A DNA stretch of 41,877 bases from Pseudomonadota bacterium (GTDB lineage: Bacteria; Pseudomonadota; Gammaproteobacteria; Burkholderiales; Nitrosomonadaceae): NCBI GenBank assembly GCA_018241205.1, contig JAFEEI010000044.1, positions 23,630 to 65,506 on the forward strand. The letters run 5' to 3'. Shown here one piece after another: positions 26,940 to 35,299 of this stretch (position 1 is the stretch's first letter; each line of letters starts with the position of its first letter). The position numbers were made by a program, and so were the translations under genes. The notes below the pieces were generated by a model that was not told the origin of the DNA, searched no databases, and worked only from the letters and a program-made list of their open reading frames with translations.

Positions 26940-26959
26940 AAAATGAGGGATTAAAAACC

Positions 26960-27670
26960 ATGATACGTTGCTTAACGACAATCCTCTGTCTGCTGGTGCT
27001 TGATTTTCCAGCACTTGCATCTCAGCAAAAAACTTCCATTGACCATCAGGAAATCTCAGTGATTAAAAATGCCATAGAGAACTTTCTCTACAGCAATACG
27101 GCATCGCTCCCAGGACAGGTCATTGTGAATGTGGGTCAGATCGACAAACACTTAGCGCTACCAAAGTGTCCGCAATTGGAGCCTTTTGTTCCAGCAGGCG
27201 GGCGTTTATGGGGAAAAACGTCAATTGGTGTGCGTTGTGATAGCGAAATTGCAGCCTGGACCATTTATGTTCAAACTGAAATTAGCGTTATGGCGGATGT
27301 ATTGCATCTTGCTCGACCAATTTCATCAGGGCAAACGCTAACTTATGAGGATATTGCACCGCAAAGTGTCAATTTGACACAAATGCCTGAGGGAATACTG
27401 ACAAATGCTTCACAAATTGTCGGTAAAGTCGCTGCCTCCAACATCCCAGCCGGACAACCTCTGCGGCCGCAAATGTTGCGAGCACCTTATGTGATCGTAC
27501 GAGGACAGACGGTAAATCTGGTTGTTCAGGGCCGCGGATTCAGCATCCGGTCTGAAGGTCAGGCACTGATCAATGCAACCGAAGGTCAAGTCATACAGGT
27601 ACGTAATAAATCTGGACGAATTCTCAATGGGCTTGCGCGCATCAATTCCATTGTAGAAATTCAGCCATAG
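26960..27670 (+). CDS. flgA: P-ring assembly chaperone FlgA
   Basis: The 236-residue periplasmic protein helps FlgI assemble into the P ring. A signal peptide (IRCLTTILCLLVLDFPALA) opens the protein. The C-terminal SAF domain has ARPISSGQTLTYEDIAPQSV, AASNIPAGQPLRPQMLR and GQTVNLVVQGRGFSIRSEGQ. The ATG at 26960 is supported by GAGGG at 26945-26949 and by the signal peptide. A longer reading from a TTG at 26924 would run through the inverted repeats and is unlikely. It is divergent from flgB, as in enteric bacteria. Confidence 0.95.
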   Translation: MIRCLTTILCLLVLDFPALASQQKTSIDHQEISVIKNAIENFLYSNTASLPGQVIVNVGQIDKHLALPKCPQLEPFVPAGGRLWGKTSIGVRCDSEIAAWTIYVQTEISVMADVLHLARPISSGQTLTYEDIAPQSVNLTQMPEGILTNASQIVGKVAASNIPAGQPLRPQMLRAPYVIVRGQTVNLVVQGRGFSIRSEGQALINATEGQVIQVRNKSGRILNGLARINSIVEIQP

Positions 27671-27708
27671 CTTTTTACCGCAATTGCATAATCCCGCGAT
27701 CAATACTC

Positions 27709-28038
27709 ATGATCGGATTTATAATAAGCAATTATCCTAACGCTCGTAAAAACAGACAGCTTCTTATTGTGCCAAGCATAGACCCTATCACTGAAATAAA
27801 AAAAATTCTATCGGATACTCTGGGATTAGGGGATCGGTTGGATGGAATGGGACCGGATATGATTTTACTCGGCAATGTTCCCGAACTTGATTCCGTTGCA
27901 GTTATCACTGTCATTCTAGCAATAGAAAAAAAATTCTCTATCGTAATAAAAGACGACGAAATCAGCGCACAAACCTTCGCGACACTGGGTACATTGGTTG
28001 ATTTTGTAAAAAATAAAATAGCTGCAAGTAAAAAATAA
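27709..28038 (+). CDS. Acyl carrier protein of the exosortase/EPS-associated type
   Basis: The 109-residue product has an acyl-carrier fold. The phosphopantetheine serine is S62 in VPELDSVAV, a DSV variant of the usual DSL. The following stretch (AIEKKFSIVIKDDEISAQTF, then ATLGTLVDFV) resembles carrier proteins I associate with exosortase A / polysaccharide loci, as opposed to the fatty-acid AcpP. The ATG at 27709 adds about 20 residues before the fold; a GTG at 27769 (VPSIDPITEIKKIL) may be the true start. It stands 38 bases after flgA, away from the other exosortase-type genes at 37-41 kb. A carrier role for the acyl-CoA ligase there is inference. Confidence 0.8.
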   Translation: MIGFIISNYPNARKNRQLLIVPSIDPITEIKKILSDTLGLGDRLDGMGPDMILLGNVPELDSVAVITVILAIEKKFSIVIKDDEISAQTFATLGTLVDFVKNKIAASKK

Positions 28039-28172
28039 CCAATGTGAATGATCGTAAATAAAGAATCTTGACTTTCGCGTAAAATCAACTTTAAAAGTGA
28101 TAGACATTGTATTTTGATTTGAATCATGCATAATCATTGACAGCTAATCAATCAACATCAGGAAACGCATCA

Positions 28173-28541
28173 TTGAAGCTTCATCCCGCAAATTTTGCAC
28201 ATCAAAATATTTTCACTGGCTATGGTGAAGGCTATGTACTAATCAATCAAATCCGTTACGAAGCGAATCTGATTGTGCTGCCAGATCACCTAATTGAAGA
28301 TTGGCCGATCGGATCGGTACAGGAATTGGAGCTTCAACATTTCGAAAACTTATTTTTGCATTCACCCGAGATTATTCTTCTTGGAACCGGTGCCGAGCAT
28401 AAATTTCCTAATCATACTTTACTGAGTCAGTTAGCAAAAATGAGGGTTGGAATAGAAATAATGGATACAAAAGCCTGTTGCCGCACTTATAATATACTGG
28501 TTGAGGAAGGCCGTCGCGTTGCCGCAGCTGTTTTGATTTAG
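28173..28541 (+). CDS. DUF498 / Mth938-like domain protein
   Basis: The 122-residue product is a small single-domain protein of the DUF498 (Mth938-like, NDUFAF3-related) family. Recognisable parts are FTGYGEGYVLIN, IILLGTGAEHKFP and GIEIMDTKACCRTYNILVEE, ending RRVAAAVLI. The start is a TTG at 28173, chosen because AGGAAA lies 7 bases ahead and the protein then opens MKLHPANF, as family members do. A TTG at 28137 is the only other in-frame option. Function in bacteria is unknown. The mitochondrial relative is a complex I assembly factor, but I would not transfer that role. Confidence 0.85.
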   Translation: MKLHPANFAHQNIFTGYGEGYVLINQIRYEANLIVLPDHLIEDWPIGSVQELELQHFENLFLHSPEIILLGTGAEHKFPNHTLLSQLAKMRVGIEIMDTKACCRTYNILVEEGRRVAAAVLI

Positions 28542-28745
28542 TGCTATTAGAAATTGAAAGAAGATTATATTTAAATCCACTCAATTCTTGCCGGATCAGT
28601 CACACGTGACATGTTAGCTCGGCTCTTCAATCCGCCAGACTTTAAAAAGAAATGGCCTGACAGTTATGATTGTGATAAATTCATGGTTGGTAAGTCAGGT
28701 ATATTAAAATTGGCTTCCTTCATAACATTATTATAGGAGTAAAAA

Positions 28746-28973
28746 ATGAGCAAATATCTTATCGCTGCACTCGGTTTAGTTTTTTTGATGGGCTCTTCTG
28801 TAACTATGGCTAGTGGCAACAAAGAGTCTAAAATGCCCCCGATGGCCGCACAAGACATACTGAACAAATTGTCATGTGAAGGTAAAAAAGACGGCGAAAA
28901 AATTAGAGATCGCACCGACGGTGAGATGATTACTTGTCCAGCAAAAATAAAACAACCTAATTTTGGTAAATAA
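28746..28973 (+). CDS. Small secreted protein of unknown function
   Basis: This 75-residue protein has a clear signal peptide (LIAALGLVFLMGSSVTMA, cleaved near MASGN), leaving about 53 residues. The mature part is charged, with two cysteines about 20 residues apart (LSCEGKK and ITCPAK) that could form a disulfide. AGGAG shortly before the ATG is a strong ribosome binding site. I do not recognise the family. The gene stands alone, with over 200 bases upstream and a 100-bp inverted-repeat segment 27 bases downstream. Confidence 0.75.
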   Translation: MSKYLIAALGLVFLMGSSVTMASGNKESKMPPMAAQDILNKLSCEGKKDGEKIRDRTDGEMITCPAKIKQPNFGK

Positions 28974-29000
28974 TAATCAACCGGTCAATATATGATCGGC

Positions 29001-29100
29001 AAATAGGTCAAGCTAAATGCCCGAGTTTTTCTCAGCCGCGTCTCAAATACAAAAATTGGATAGGGATTGGATATTTTGCAGCTGCTAGCTTGACCTATTT
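29001..29100. repeat. 100-bp segment bounded by perfect 15-bp inverted repeats
   Basis: AAATAGGTCAAGCTA at 29001-29015 and its exact reverse complement at 29086-29100 bracket 70 bases without a gene. The right arm runs into a T5 tract. It may act as a long-loop terminator for the 75-residue protein gene, or be a small mobile remnant or structured RNA. No target duplication is visible. Confidence 0.75.
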
Positions 29101-29264
29101 TTCCAGCATTTGAGGAATTCACTTGTTTTATTACATTCACCTACAGCATATAGCCTTAAGTAGCACAATTGATAAAAAAGAATCACGCCCTCCAATTGCT
29201 CATCAACTCGAATTAAGTTATTTACAATCAGAATGATAGGATCAATTCCTTAACATTTTTTCTT

Positions 29265-29280
29265 GTTAAGAAATCTTAAC
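29265..29280. promoter_or_regulatory. Operator-like palindrome upstream of pbpG
   Basis: GTTAAGA-AA-TCTTAAC is a perfect 7-bp inverted repeat with a 2-base centre. It directly abuts the candidate -35 element at 29283, a usual place for a regulator site. The bound factor is unknown. Confidence 0.4.
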
Positions 29281-29282
29281 CT

Positions 29283-29311
29283 TTTACAATTTTCTATAAA
29301 AATCCTAATAA
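29283..29311 (+). promoter_or_regulatory. Candidate sigma-70 promoter for pbpG
   Basis: TTTACA at 29283-29288, a 17-base spacer and TAATAA at 29306-29311. The surrounding DNA is very AT-rich, so a chance match is possible. Confidence 0.4.
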
Positions 29312-29438
29312 AGTTATAGTAAAATTAGAAAGTTAAACATATATAAAAAACTCTAAACTGACATTATCCTCGTTCATAAAAATACTGGTATGAATCCATA
29401 AGAACCTGTAATTTTTGTCAATCGGAGAGTAAGAAAGA

Positions 29439-30272
29439 ATGAAGCGAGGAATATTTTTATTTTGCATCCTATCTTTTTTTATCAGCAATGCTTTTGCACA
29501 AAAAGATAAAGATAACCCAGATATAAAATCGCAAGCTGCACTCGTATTTAATGCTAAAAATGAGCGTGTTATCTACGATAAAAATGCGGATAAGGTAATG
29601 CCGATAGCTTCTATTACAAAATTGATGACTGCGATGGTCACATTAGATGCACGATTGTCGCCAAATGAAAAAATTGCCATTACCAGTGCAGATGTCGACA
29701 AGCTCAAAAACTCATCATCGCGTTTACCTGTAGGCAGTACTTTTCCACGCTATGAGTTGTTACGATTGGCGTTGATGTCTTCTGAAAACCGCGCTGCAGC
29801 GGCACTTGGCCGCACCTATCCCGGTGGTATAAAAGCTTTTGTGCAAGCCATGAATGTGAAAGCCAAGAAACTTGGCATGGTCAACAGCCGTTTTGTCGAT
29901 ACAACTGGCTTAAATAGCGGAAATGTCGCAACCGCACGCGATTTGGCCAAGCTAGTTGCAGCTTCGAATAGTTATGCCGCGATTCGAGATTTTTCCACCA
30001 CCACGCAACATTCCGTATCGCCCGGAAATAAAAGGCAATTACAGTACGTCAACTCCAATAGTCTGGTGCGCAATCAAAATTGGGATATCAATGTTTCCAA
30101 AACCGGCTATCTGAGCGAGGCCGGACGTTGTTTAGTCATGCAGGCTAAAATCTCAGGACAACCAATGGTCATTGTTTTACTAAACTCCTGGGGTAAAAAT
30201 ACCCGTATTGGCGATGCCAATCGCGTCAAAAAGTGGATCGAAAGCAATCAAGGCCGCAGACAGCAAGTATAA
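29439..30272 (+). CDS. pbpG: D-alanyl-D-alanine endopeptidase (PBP7-like, peptidase S11)
   Basis: The 277-residue periplasmic serine peptidase cuts peptide cross-links in peptidoglycan. A signal peptide covers residues 1-20 (ending NAFA). The three penicillin-binding motifs are complete: S58-I-T-K61, S115-E-N117 and K221-T-G223. The short length, without the C-terminal anchor domain of DacA-type enzymes, and the SEN motif fit PbpG. GGAGAG lies ahead of the ATG at 29439. The gene is alone on its strand, with an operator-like palindrome upstream, and faces the M32 peptidase gene convergently 12 bases away. Confidence 0.93.
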   Translation: MKRGIFLFCILSFFISNAFAQKDKDNPDIKSQAALVFNAKNERVIYDKNADKVMPIASITKLMTAMVTLDARLSPNEKIAITSADVDKLKNSSSRLPVGSTFPRYELLRLALMSSENRAAAALGRTYPGGIKAFVQAMNVKAKKLGMVNSRFVDTTGLNSGNVATARDLAKLVAASNSYAAIRDFSTTTQHSVSPGNKRQLQYVNSNSLVRNQNWDINVSKTGYLSEAGRCLVMQAKISGQPMVIVLLNSWGKNTRIGDANRVKKWIESNQGRRQQV

Positions 30273-30284
30273 ATTTAGCCGATT

Positions 30285-31790
30285 TTAAGTAAGCTGATAA
30301 ATATCGCGATATTTGCCCTGCAGATAATCAATGAAATAATCCGGATTCAGCTGCTCACCGGTTACACGCTCAACCAGTTGTTGCGGCGTGTAAAGTCTGC
30401 CCTGCCGATGGATTTTTTCATTGAGCCAGTTTTTAACCGGCACAAAGTTACCTTTGGCGATATTCTGCTCAGTACCGGGTTGTTCATTTAGCAACGCTCG
30501 ATAGAACTGACATGCATACATCGCCCCTAAAGTGTACGAAGGAAAATACCCAAATGCACCGCTGCTCCAGTGCGAATCCTGCAATACGCCATGTGCGTCA
30601 TCCGGTGGATTGATCCCCAGGTATTTTCGCGTCAACTCATTCCAGATAAGCGGCAAATCCCCAATCGGTATCGAGCCGTCAAACAACCCTCTCTCAATTT
30701 CATACCGTAAAATAATATGCAGCGGATAGGTCACTTCATCCGCTTCAACCCGGATAAAATCCGGTTTACAGACATTAATCGCGCGGTAAAAAGAATCCAC
30801 GGTAACATGCTGTAAATTTTCCGGGAATGCAGCACGGATTGAAGCGAAATAACACTGACAAAAAGGCTTGCTTTGAGCGATCATGCGCTCCCAGAACAGC
30901 GACTGTGATTCATGTATACCCATCGTCAGCGATTCAGATACCGGCAAATCGCCTAGCTCATAGGGGCGCCCTTGTTCATACAGTGCATGTCCTGTTTCAT
31001 GAATCACAGCATACAGCGATTCGATGAAATTACGCTCACTGTAGCGTGTGGTAATCCGCACATCGGTTGGGTGGCTGCCACCACAAAACGGATGCACCGA
31101 CACATCCATGCGGCCCTGTTCGAAATCAAAACCGATATCACCGCTAATTTTGCGCGCCAGCGCCTCCTGTTTATCTTGTGCAAACCTGCCCTGCAGAAAC
31201 GAAGTATCCGGTTGATCGGCTTGATTCTGAATGGCATGAATCAGGGGAATCAACTCTGCCTTCAATCGCTCGAATACCGGCGTGATTATGGACATTGTCG
31301 TGCCGCGTTCAAACAGATCGATATTCGCATCGTAAGGATCAAGATCTGGCGATACATACTGCGCCCATTCGGTTTTCAATTGTAAAAAGCGTTTCAGCAC
31401 CGGTGCAAAATCGGCAAACTTATTTTCCTGTCTCGCTACAACCCAGATACCATGCCCGCGCGAACTGAGTTCCGCAAGTTCCTGCACCAACCGCTTTGGC
31501 ACTTTGGTTTCCAGCTCATAGCTGCGCAGTGCTTCATTGATATTACATTGTTCCGCCTCGCCAAAATCCACGCATTTCAACGCTGCCAATTCATTCAAGC
31601 AATCTCCCAATCCAGGATCAGTCATGCGCTCATGAATTACTCCCGCCAGCACAGCAATCTGCTTGGCGCGCGCATCACCGGCACCCGGTGGCATCATCAC
31701 TTCCTGGTCCCACCCCAATGTGCTCATGACACCGTTCAAATGGGTAATTTCTTCCAGCCGCTGCACCAAATTTTGATAATGCAAATTCAT
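30285..31790 (-). CDS. M32-family metallocarboxypeptidase (Taq type)
   Basis: The 501-residue cytoplasmic carboxypeptidase belongs to the thermostable carboxypeptidase Taq family (M32). The zinc motif HETGH is at about residues 262-266 (VIHETGHALYEQGRP). DVRITTRY ahead of it and LPVSESLTMGIHESQSLFWE after it are also family blocks. I use the ATG at 31790 because GGGAG precedes it and the protein then opens LHYQNLVQRLEEI as in relatives. A longer reading from 31901 adds 37 unconserved residues. It removes C-terminal residues from peptides, most likely in protein turnover. Confidence 0.93.
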   Translation of the reverse strand: MNLHYQNLVQRLEEITHLNGVMSTLGWDQEVMMPPGAGDARAKQIAVLAGVIHERMTDPGLGDCLNELAALKCVDFGEAEQCNINEALRSYELETKVPKRLVQELAELSSRGHGIWVVARQENKFADFAPVLKRFLQLKTEWAQYVSPDLDPYDANIDLFERGTTMSIITPVFERLKAELIPLIHAIQNQADQPDTSFLQGRFAQDKQEALARKISGDIGFDFEQGRMDVSVHPFCGGSHPTDVRITTRYSERNFIESLYAVIHETGHALYEQGRPYELGDLPVSESLTMGIHESQSLFWERMIAQSKPFCQCYFASIRAAFPENLQHVTVDSFYRAINVCKPDFIRVEADEVTYPLHIILRYEIERGLFDGSIPIGDLPLIWNELTRKYLGINPPDDAHGVLQDSHWSSGAFGYFPSYTLGAMYACQFYRALLNEQPGTEQNIAKGNFVPVKNWLNEKIHRQGRLYTPQQLVERVTGEQLNPDYFIDYLQGKYRDIYQLT

Positions 31791-31907
31791 CGTTCTCCCG
31801 TTTCCGAATTCATTGATTTCATCGCACATACACCCAGACTCAGGGGATAGCGCTAACACTATAAGGCCAGTATCATAACAACTTTTCCACCTATCACTCA
31901 CACTGTC

Positions 31908-32351
31908 ATGCTCTGGATAAAATCACTGCATATCATTTTCATGGTCACCTGGTTCGCCGGACTTTTTTACCTGCCGCGTTTGTTCGTCTATCACGCCATG
32001 TGCGAAGACCAACCCGGTAAGGAACGTTTCAAGATCATGGAACGCAAATTATATTACGGCATCATGACCCCCGGCGCGGTGCTGACGGTGGTGTTCGGTG
32101 TGTGGTTATGGGTGGGTTACGGCTTCTCCGGCGATTGGCTGTACGCCAAAGTCGCGCTGGTTCTGATATTGATCTACTACCATTATTACTGCGGAAAATA
32201 CGTCAAGGCATTCAAAAACGATGCCAACCGGCATGGTCATGTTTTTTACCGCTGGTTCAATGAATTTCCAGTGCTGATCTTGTTTGCAGTGGTCATTTTA
32301 GTGGTGGTTAAACCTGATTTAGCCGAATGGTTTTCTGAACTGATTAAATAA
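31908..32351 (+). CDS. hemJ: Protoporphyrinogen IX oxidase HemJ
   Basis: The 147-residue inner-membrane protein has four hydrophobic helices and matches HemJ (UPF0093), which oxidises protoporphyrinogen IX to protoporphyrin IX in haem synthesis. H8 in SLHIIFMVTWFAGLFYLPRL and K81 in LYAKVAL correspond to the histidine and lysine regarded as essential in the family. It is divergent from the M32 peptidase gene (117 bases between the ATGs) and convergent with the GGDEF/EAL gene. Haem demand is high in ammonia oxidisers, which would suit the proposed host. Confidence 0.9.
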   Translation: MLWIKSLHIIFMVTWFAGLFYLPRLFVYHAMCEDQPGKERFKIMERKLYYGIMTPGAVLTVVFGVWLWVGYGFSGDWLYAKVALVLILIYYHYYCGKYVKAFKNDANRHGHVFYRWFNEFPVLILFAVVILVVVKPDLAEWFSELIK

Positions 32352-32383
32352 TTTAAGCCGCATAAAAACCAATACACGGCGTT

Positions 32384-35284
32384 TTACTTCAAAAAGAATT
32401 CATTGGCTGGTGCGGGTTTCCCGATGTAATAACCCTGTGCGTAATCGATATCCATTTTTTCAATTAGCGACAGGATCTCGGCGCTTTCCACAAATTCCGC
32501 CGTGATTTTCTTGCCGAAACCGCGAGCCACACTGCATAGTGCATTGACCAGAATCAGATCGTCACTGCTTTCAGACAAATTGCGGATAAACGAACCATCA
32601 ATTTTGACGACATCGACCGGCAATTCCCGTAAATAATAAAACGAAGAAAAACCGACACCGAAATCGTCCAACACAAAGCCGCAACCTAGCTCCTTAATTT
32701 CTATCATCAGCCCGCGCGCACCGGGCAAATCTTCCAGTGCCGCCGTTTCGGTGATTTCGAACATCACGCTGGCCGGATCCATTTTTTGTGAGGCCAATTC
32801 CTCTTTGAGGATCGGTAATAGCTCAGGATCGTTAAACGCATGCGCAGAGAGGTTGATTGAAAAACTAACTCTGAATCCCGCTTGATAAATTTTAGCCACT
32901 TGCGCAATAGCTTTTCGCAGCACCATGTGATCAATCGCATGAATTAATCCGGTATGCTCAGCAGCCGGAATAAATTCTCCGGGTGACAACACAGAACCAT
33001 CTTTATCCTGCATCCGCAACAACACCTCATAGTGCGAAATTTCTTTTGTTTTTACCTGCATGATCGGTTGCAGATAGAGCATAAAGTTATCATGCAAATG
33101 CGAATACTCGATTTTCTCTTTCCAATAAACCAACGTGTGAATGCGCTCGCGGCTGCGGTCTTTATCGGAAAACAAGTACCAGGCATTGCGCCCCATCGCT
33201 TTAGCCTGATACATCGCCAGATCGGCAGCAGCTAGCAGGTCATGAATATTGGCACCATGCTCGGGAAATAAGGCAATACCAATACTGGCTGAAATTTTGT
33301 GAGTCCGGTTACTGATGGTCAATTGCGCCTGACCCAGTTGATCCAAAATTTTCTTGGCTACTTCAATTGCACCGCTGGCATTGATTTCCGGCAGGATAAT
33401 CGCAAATTCATCGCCACCTAAACGGCCAGTGATATCATCCGCCCGGATCGTTTGAGCCAGCATGCTGGCCACCATTTTCAGTAGCGTATCCCCCGCTTGA
33501 TGACCGCTGATGTCATTAATGTATTTAAAGCGATCGAGATCGAAAAATAACAACGCGCCAGGATGACGGTAACGCTCGGCACGGCTGAGCACCTGCTCCA
33601 ATTCGTCACTAAAACGCCGCCTGTTATACAAATTGGTCAACGGATCATGATCCGCTAACCAAGCCAAGTGTCCTTCAACACGTTTATATTCGGTAACATC
33701 CAAACCCACGGACAAGATTGAGGGATCATCCACCGACTGCTGGCTGAGATGCGAATGCAACCAAGCGACATGCCGCGTTGTGCCATCCTTGCAATGGGTA
33801 ATCGCTTCATGGCGCAACTGCATTCTGTGTCCACTGTGAATTTCTTTGAAACGCGTCAGCAAATCCTGTGATTCATATTCTGGAATCAGGATGCTCAGGA
33901 AAGATTTTCCCTGCAGCTCGTTTTCCGTGTAATGGGTTAGCATCTCACCATAGGCATTCAATGACATGATTTTACCCTCGACATTCTGTGTCAACACGAT
34001 CGCTTGAGCGGTATCGAGCAAATTCTCAACAAAATCCCTTTCTTTACTGAGCTCATTTTTTTGCTCAATGAGCATTTTGGTGCGCGTGGATACCTCCTGT
34101 TCCAGTTTTTCCAGTTGCAACGATAACGATACGGCTGCTTCCGAGAGCGTATCCACTTCATCCCTGAAATGTTGTGCGCGGTCGTTTGAAACCAGTGATG
34201 AGCGGAATTTCTCAAACTGCCCATTAGCCAACAGTGGCAGAACAAAAACGACATCTTTCAGTTTTGCAAGCAATCGGGTAAAAATCAGAAACAACAATAT
34301 TTCCGAGAAAATCAGACCGAGCAAACCGATCAATGCAATTTTCCAAATAGAATCATAAATATTATTTACCGCTGCAGTAACATCAGTGATCACGATTAGA
34401 TGCGCTTTATCGGGCTCGTACGAATCGAGCGGAAATAGTTTTATTTGTAGATACTGTTCGTTCCAGCGGATCTGAGTGCCATCGCTCAATGTGCTCAAAT
34501 CCGGGTGCAAATACGAGGTCTTTTTCAGAACCTCAAGATTCTTTTCCTTATTAGTCAATGCTGAAACGTGAATATTCCAGTGTAAATAATCGGTGTCGTT
34601 CGGCAGCATCAGATGATTCTGTTCCTTGATCAACAAACCGATATCGGTACCCGCTATCCGTTTGAACGCCAGAAACATATCTGCCAATGATATTCCCATC
34701 ACCACGACACCGGCTTTCTTTCCTTCCACCAATAAAGGCGCAACGATGTACTGAATGCAATTTTCCCGGCAAAGCAACGGATTAATTGGTCTTTCCGATT
34801 GATTGACATGACTCACCCAGGTCGACAATAGCGCATTGCCGTCGCTCTGGGTATCCAGACTGTCCCAACCGGCGTTCAATTGATTTTGCGGATTATAAAA
34901 ATGAACGAACTCAACGCCATTGTGAAATTGCAGCAAAGCCCAATGGGAATCGAAGACTTTACTGATACTCTCGCCATCATTGATCTGCAAGGCATTTTTC
35001 ATTCCATCCAGAAATGGAATCATTTCTGCCAGTTGATATAAATTCTGTGACGTGTTCTTGATCAGACTGGTGACTTCTCTGGAGTAACGCCGATATTCGA
35101 CTTCCCGTTGATTATCGAAATTGGCCATTAATCCCAGATAACTGATGAAACAGAAAAGCATCACAACCGCCAGCAGAATCATGCTACTGCTAAGCGAAAT
35201 TTTCCATCTCAGACTTCGGAATCGGCGTCTTCTAGGATTTGAAATAATGGGCGCTTTTTCCAATTTAATTGCGGAATTATTCAC
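32384..35284 (-). CDS. Membrane sensor with PAS, GGDEF and EAL domains
   Basis: This 966-residue protein is a c-di-GMP enzyme with a large sensor part. A transmembrane helix near residues 30-54 is followed by a periplasmic, probably double-Cache, domain (about 55-310), a second helix (about 315-337) and a HAMP-like linker with coiled coil. A PAS domain follows (about 418-535), then GGDEF at 623-627 and EAL. The EAL motif reads EVLLR (753-757), and the later catalytic stretches SINLSAH, EITETAAL, DDFGVGFSS and KIDGSFI are intact. Both synthesis and hydrolysis of c-di-GMP are therefore possible. The start is a GTG at 35284, 15 bases past the porin stop, implying co-transcription. Confidence 0.93.
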   Translation of the reverse strand: MNNSAIKLEKAPIISNPRRRRFRSLRWKISLSSSMILLAVVMLFCFISYLGLMANFDNQREVEYRRYSREVTSLIKNTSQNLYQLAEMIPFLDGMKNALQINDGESISKVFDSHWALLQFHNGVEFVHFYNPQNQLNAGWDSLDTQSDGNALLSTWVSHVNQSERPINPLLCRENCIQYIVAPLLVEGKKAGVVVMGISLADMFLAFKRIAGTDIGLLIKEQNHLMLPNDTDYLHWNIHVSALTNKEKNLEVLKKTSYLHPDLSTLSDGTQIRWNEQYLQIKLFPLDSYEPDKAHLIVITDVTAAVNNIYDSIWKIALIGLLGLIFSEILLFLIFTRLLAKLKDVVFVLPLLANGQFEKFRSSLVSNDRAQHFRDEVDTLSEAAVSLSLQLEKLEQEVSTRTKMLIEQKNELSKERDFVENLLDTAQAIVLTQNVEGKIMSLNAYGEMLTHYTENELQGKSFLSILIPEYESQDLLTRFKEIHSGHRMQLRHEAITHCKDGTTRHVAWLHSHLSQQSVDDPSILSVGLDVTEYKRVEGHLAWLADHDPLTNLYNRRRFSDELEQVLSRAERYRHPGALLFFDLDRFKYINDISGHQAGDTLLKMVASMLAQTIRADDITGRLGGDEFAIILPEINASGAIEVAKKILDQLGQAQLTISNRTHKISASIGIALFPEHGANIHDLLAAADLAMYQAKAMGRNAWYLFSDKDRSRERIHTLVYWKEKIEYSHLHDNFMLYLQPIMQVKTKEISHYEVLLRMQDKDGSVLSPGEFIPAAEHTGLIHAIDHMVLRKAIAQVAKIYQAGFRVSFSINLSAHAFNDPELLPILKEELASQKMDPASVMFEITETAALEDLPGARGLMIEIKELGCGFVLDDFGVGFSSFYYLRELPVDVVKIDGSFIRNLSESSDDLILVNALCSVARGFGKKITAEFVESAEILSLIEKMDIDYAQGYYIGKPAPANEFFLK

Positions 35285-35299
35285 CGTTAGAGTTTCTAC

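Larger units (their letters stand above)
28974..29438. other. 465-base AT-rich intergenic region before pbpG
   Basis: No ORF of useful size and no RNA gene is recognised. It contains the 100-bp inverted-repeat segment at 29001-29100, a plain AT-rich middle, the GTTAAGA/TCTTAAC palindrome at 29265-29280 and a candidate promoter for pbpG at 29283-29311. The leader before pbpG is therefore about 120 bases. Confidence 0.55.

Noticed and set aside
26924-26959. Longer FlgA from a TTG at 26924
   Set aside because: It would put codons through the inverted repeats and push the signal peptide inside. The ATG at 26960 has GAGGG and a normal signal peptide.
28039-28172. Possible tRNA or structured RNA in the gap before the DUF498 gene
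   Set aside because: No T-loop consensus, cloverleaf pairing or GC-rich stem was found; the stretch is plainly AT-rich.
31791-31901. N-terminal extension of the M32 carboxypeptidase
   Set aside because: The added 37 residues look unlike the family, and GGGAG directly precedes the inner ATG at 31790.
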